Source of the DNA: Clostridia bacterium
GTDB taxonomy: Bacteria; Bacillota_A; Clostridia; Christensenellales; Aristaeellaceae
Length of the DNA stretch: 31,291 bases
Direction: 5' to 3'
NCBI GenBank assembly: GCA_017412025.1
Contig: JAFQOY010000152.1
Span: 1-31,291, forward strand
Position numbers and translations under genes: made by a program. How positions within the stretch are numbered: the first letter of the stretch is position 1; the number at the start of each line of letters is the position of its first letter. Positions 30,885-31,291 of the stretch are shown here, piece after piece. A model generated the notes under the pieces. That model searched no databases. It worked only from the letters and a program-made list of their open reading frames with translations, and had not been told where the DNA came from.

Positions 30885-31291
30885 ATGAGCATCCAGAGCG
30901 AAATCAACAGGATCAGCAGCGAGGTGACGACGCAGACCGATCTGCTTGGACAGATTGCAGCGGAACTGGCTGGCAAAGCGGCTGGCGGCGATATTGAAAT
31001 ACAGACGGACAAGGATGCGGTTACGCCGAGCAACGTGGCGCAGACTGTGTGGCCTGATTCGGGATATGACGCGCTTGCCAAGGTGACGGTCAAGGCGATT
31101 CCGTCGGAATACATTGTTCCCAGCGGAACGAAGAACATCACAGCAAACGGCACGCACGATGTAACTCAATACGCGCAGGCGGTTGTCAGCGTTGATGCGC
31201 CGGAACCTGTGCTGCAAAGCAAGGAGGTCAGCCCGTCTACGTCCAGCCAGACGGTCAAGCCTGATTCGGGCTATGACGGTCTGTCTCAGGT
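30885..31291 (+). CDS. tail fibre-like repeat protein B (partial)
   Basis: At least 135 residues, running off the window edge. It opens MSIQSEINRISSE, matching the start of the preceding protein, then has repeats of V(T/S)PS...QTV.PDSGYD.L followed by VTVKAIP. Two such units are seen before the edge, so the whole is likely longer. GGGAGGG precedes the ATG. Probably a stem or adhesion part of the same fibre. Only the N-terminal part is available. Confidence 0.65.
   Translation, partial: MSIQSEINRISSEVTTQTDLLGQIAAELAGKAAGGDIEIQTDKDAVTPSNVAQTVWPDSGYDALAKVTVKAIPSEYIVPSGTKNITANGTHDVTQYAQAVVSVDAPEPVLQSKEVSPSTSSQTVKPDSGYDGLSQ

Noticed and set aside
1..31291. Integrase, repressor-type lysogeny genes, endolysin, DNA polymerase
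   Set aside because: Looked for in the predicted proteins and not seen; their absence from this window says nothing about the rest of the genome.

Overview
The window looks like part of the genome of a short-tailed (podovirus-type) double-stranded DNA phage, or an integrated relative, of a gut or rumen Clostridia/Firmicutes host. The evidence is strong GGAGG ribosome sites, tightly packed and overlapping genes, small genes of a Firmicutes-phage style (an N-terminal MRPIDANAL segment, zinc-ribbon proteins), and a virion module with a P22-type portal, an N4-gp56-type major capsid protein, a P22 gp10-like tail hub and a 3131-residue polyvalent virion protein. No tail tape measure, sheath, integrase, lysis gene or DNA/RNA polymerase is recognisable here, so lifestyle and host are inference. 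Left part (1-7173, + strand): early/replication module. Small accessory genes (zinc ribbon, MazG-like fusion, membrane protein, HTH protein) lead into a conserved WKKL-type zinc-ribbon protein, a PD-(D/E)XK nuclease with a possible Fe-S site, and an ERCC4-type nuclease. A 266-base gap follows with two tandem tRNA-like elements and a third closed stem. Then come a CHC2 primase zinc-finger protein, a DUF927-type ATPase, a 312-base AT-rich gap carrying an array of ACCTGTAACA iterons (candidate replication origin or operator), SSB and a small unknown protein. The set suggests recombination-linked replication initiated by primase plus helicase, with host or out-of-window polymerase. Middle (7199-9455): a bidirectional terminator separates this from a three-gene minus-strand operon (J-domain protein and two unknowns). 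Beyond it lies about 1 kb without credible genes. That stretch holds two strong plus-strand terminators bracketing a GT-rich, structured segment (candidate non-coding RNA), a purine tract, a minus-strand G-quadruplex motif and palindromic TTACAA sites just before the terminase genes. Right part (9456-31291, + strand): late module in the order small terminase, large terminase, portal, scaffold, major capsid, terminator, two head/connector proteins, tail hub, a 58-residue protein, a putative ejection protein, the giant polyvalent protein, then a run of receptor-binding or fibre-like proteins (collagen-like, glycine-rich, repeat-containing). The last one runs off the window edge. Most notable for follow-up: the tandem tRNA-like elements, the terminator-bracketed structured intergenic segment, the iteron array, and an AT-rich, LPD3-like domain cassette inside the giant protein.
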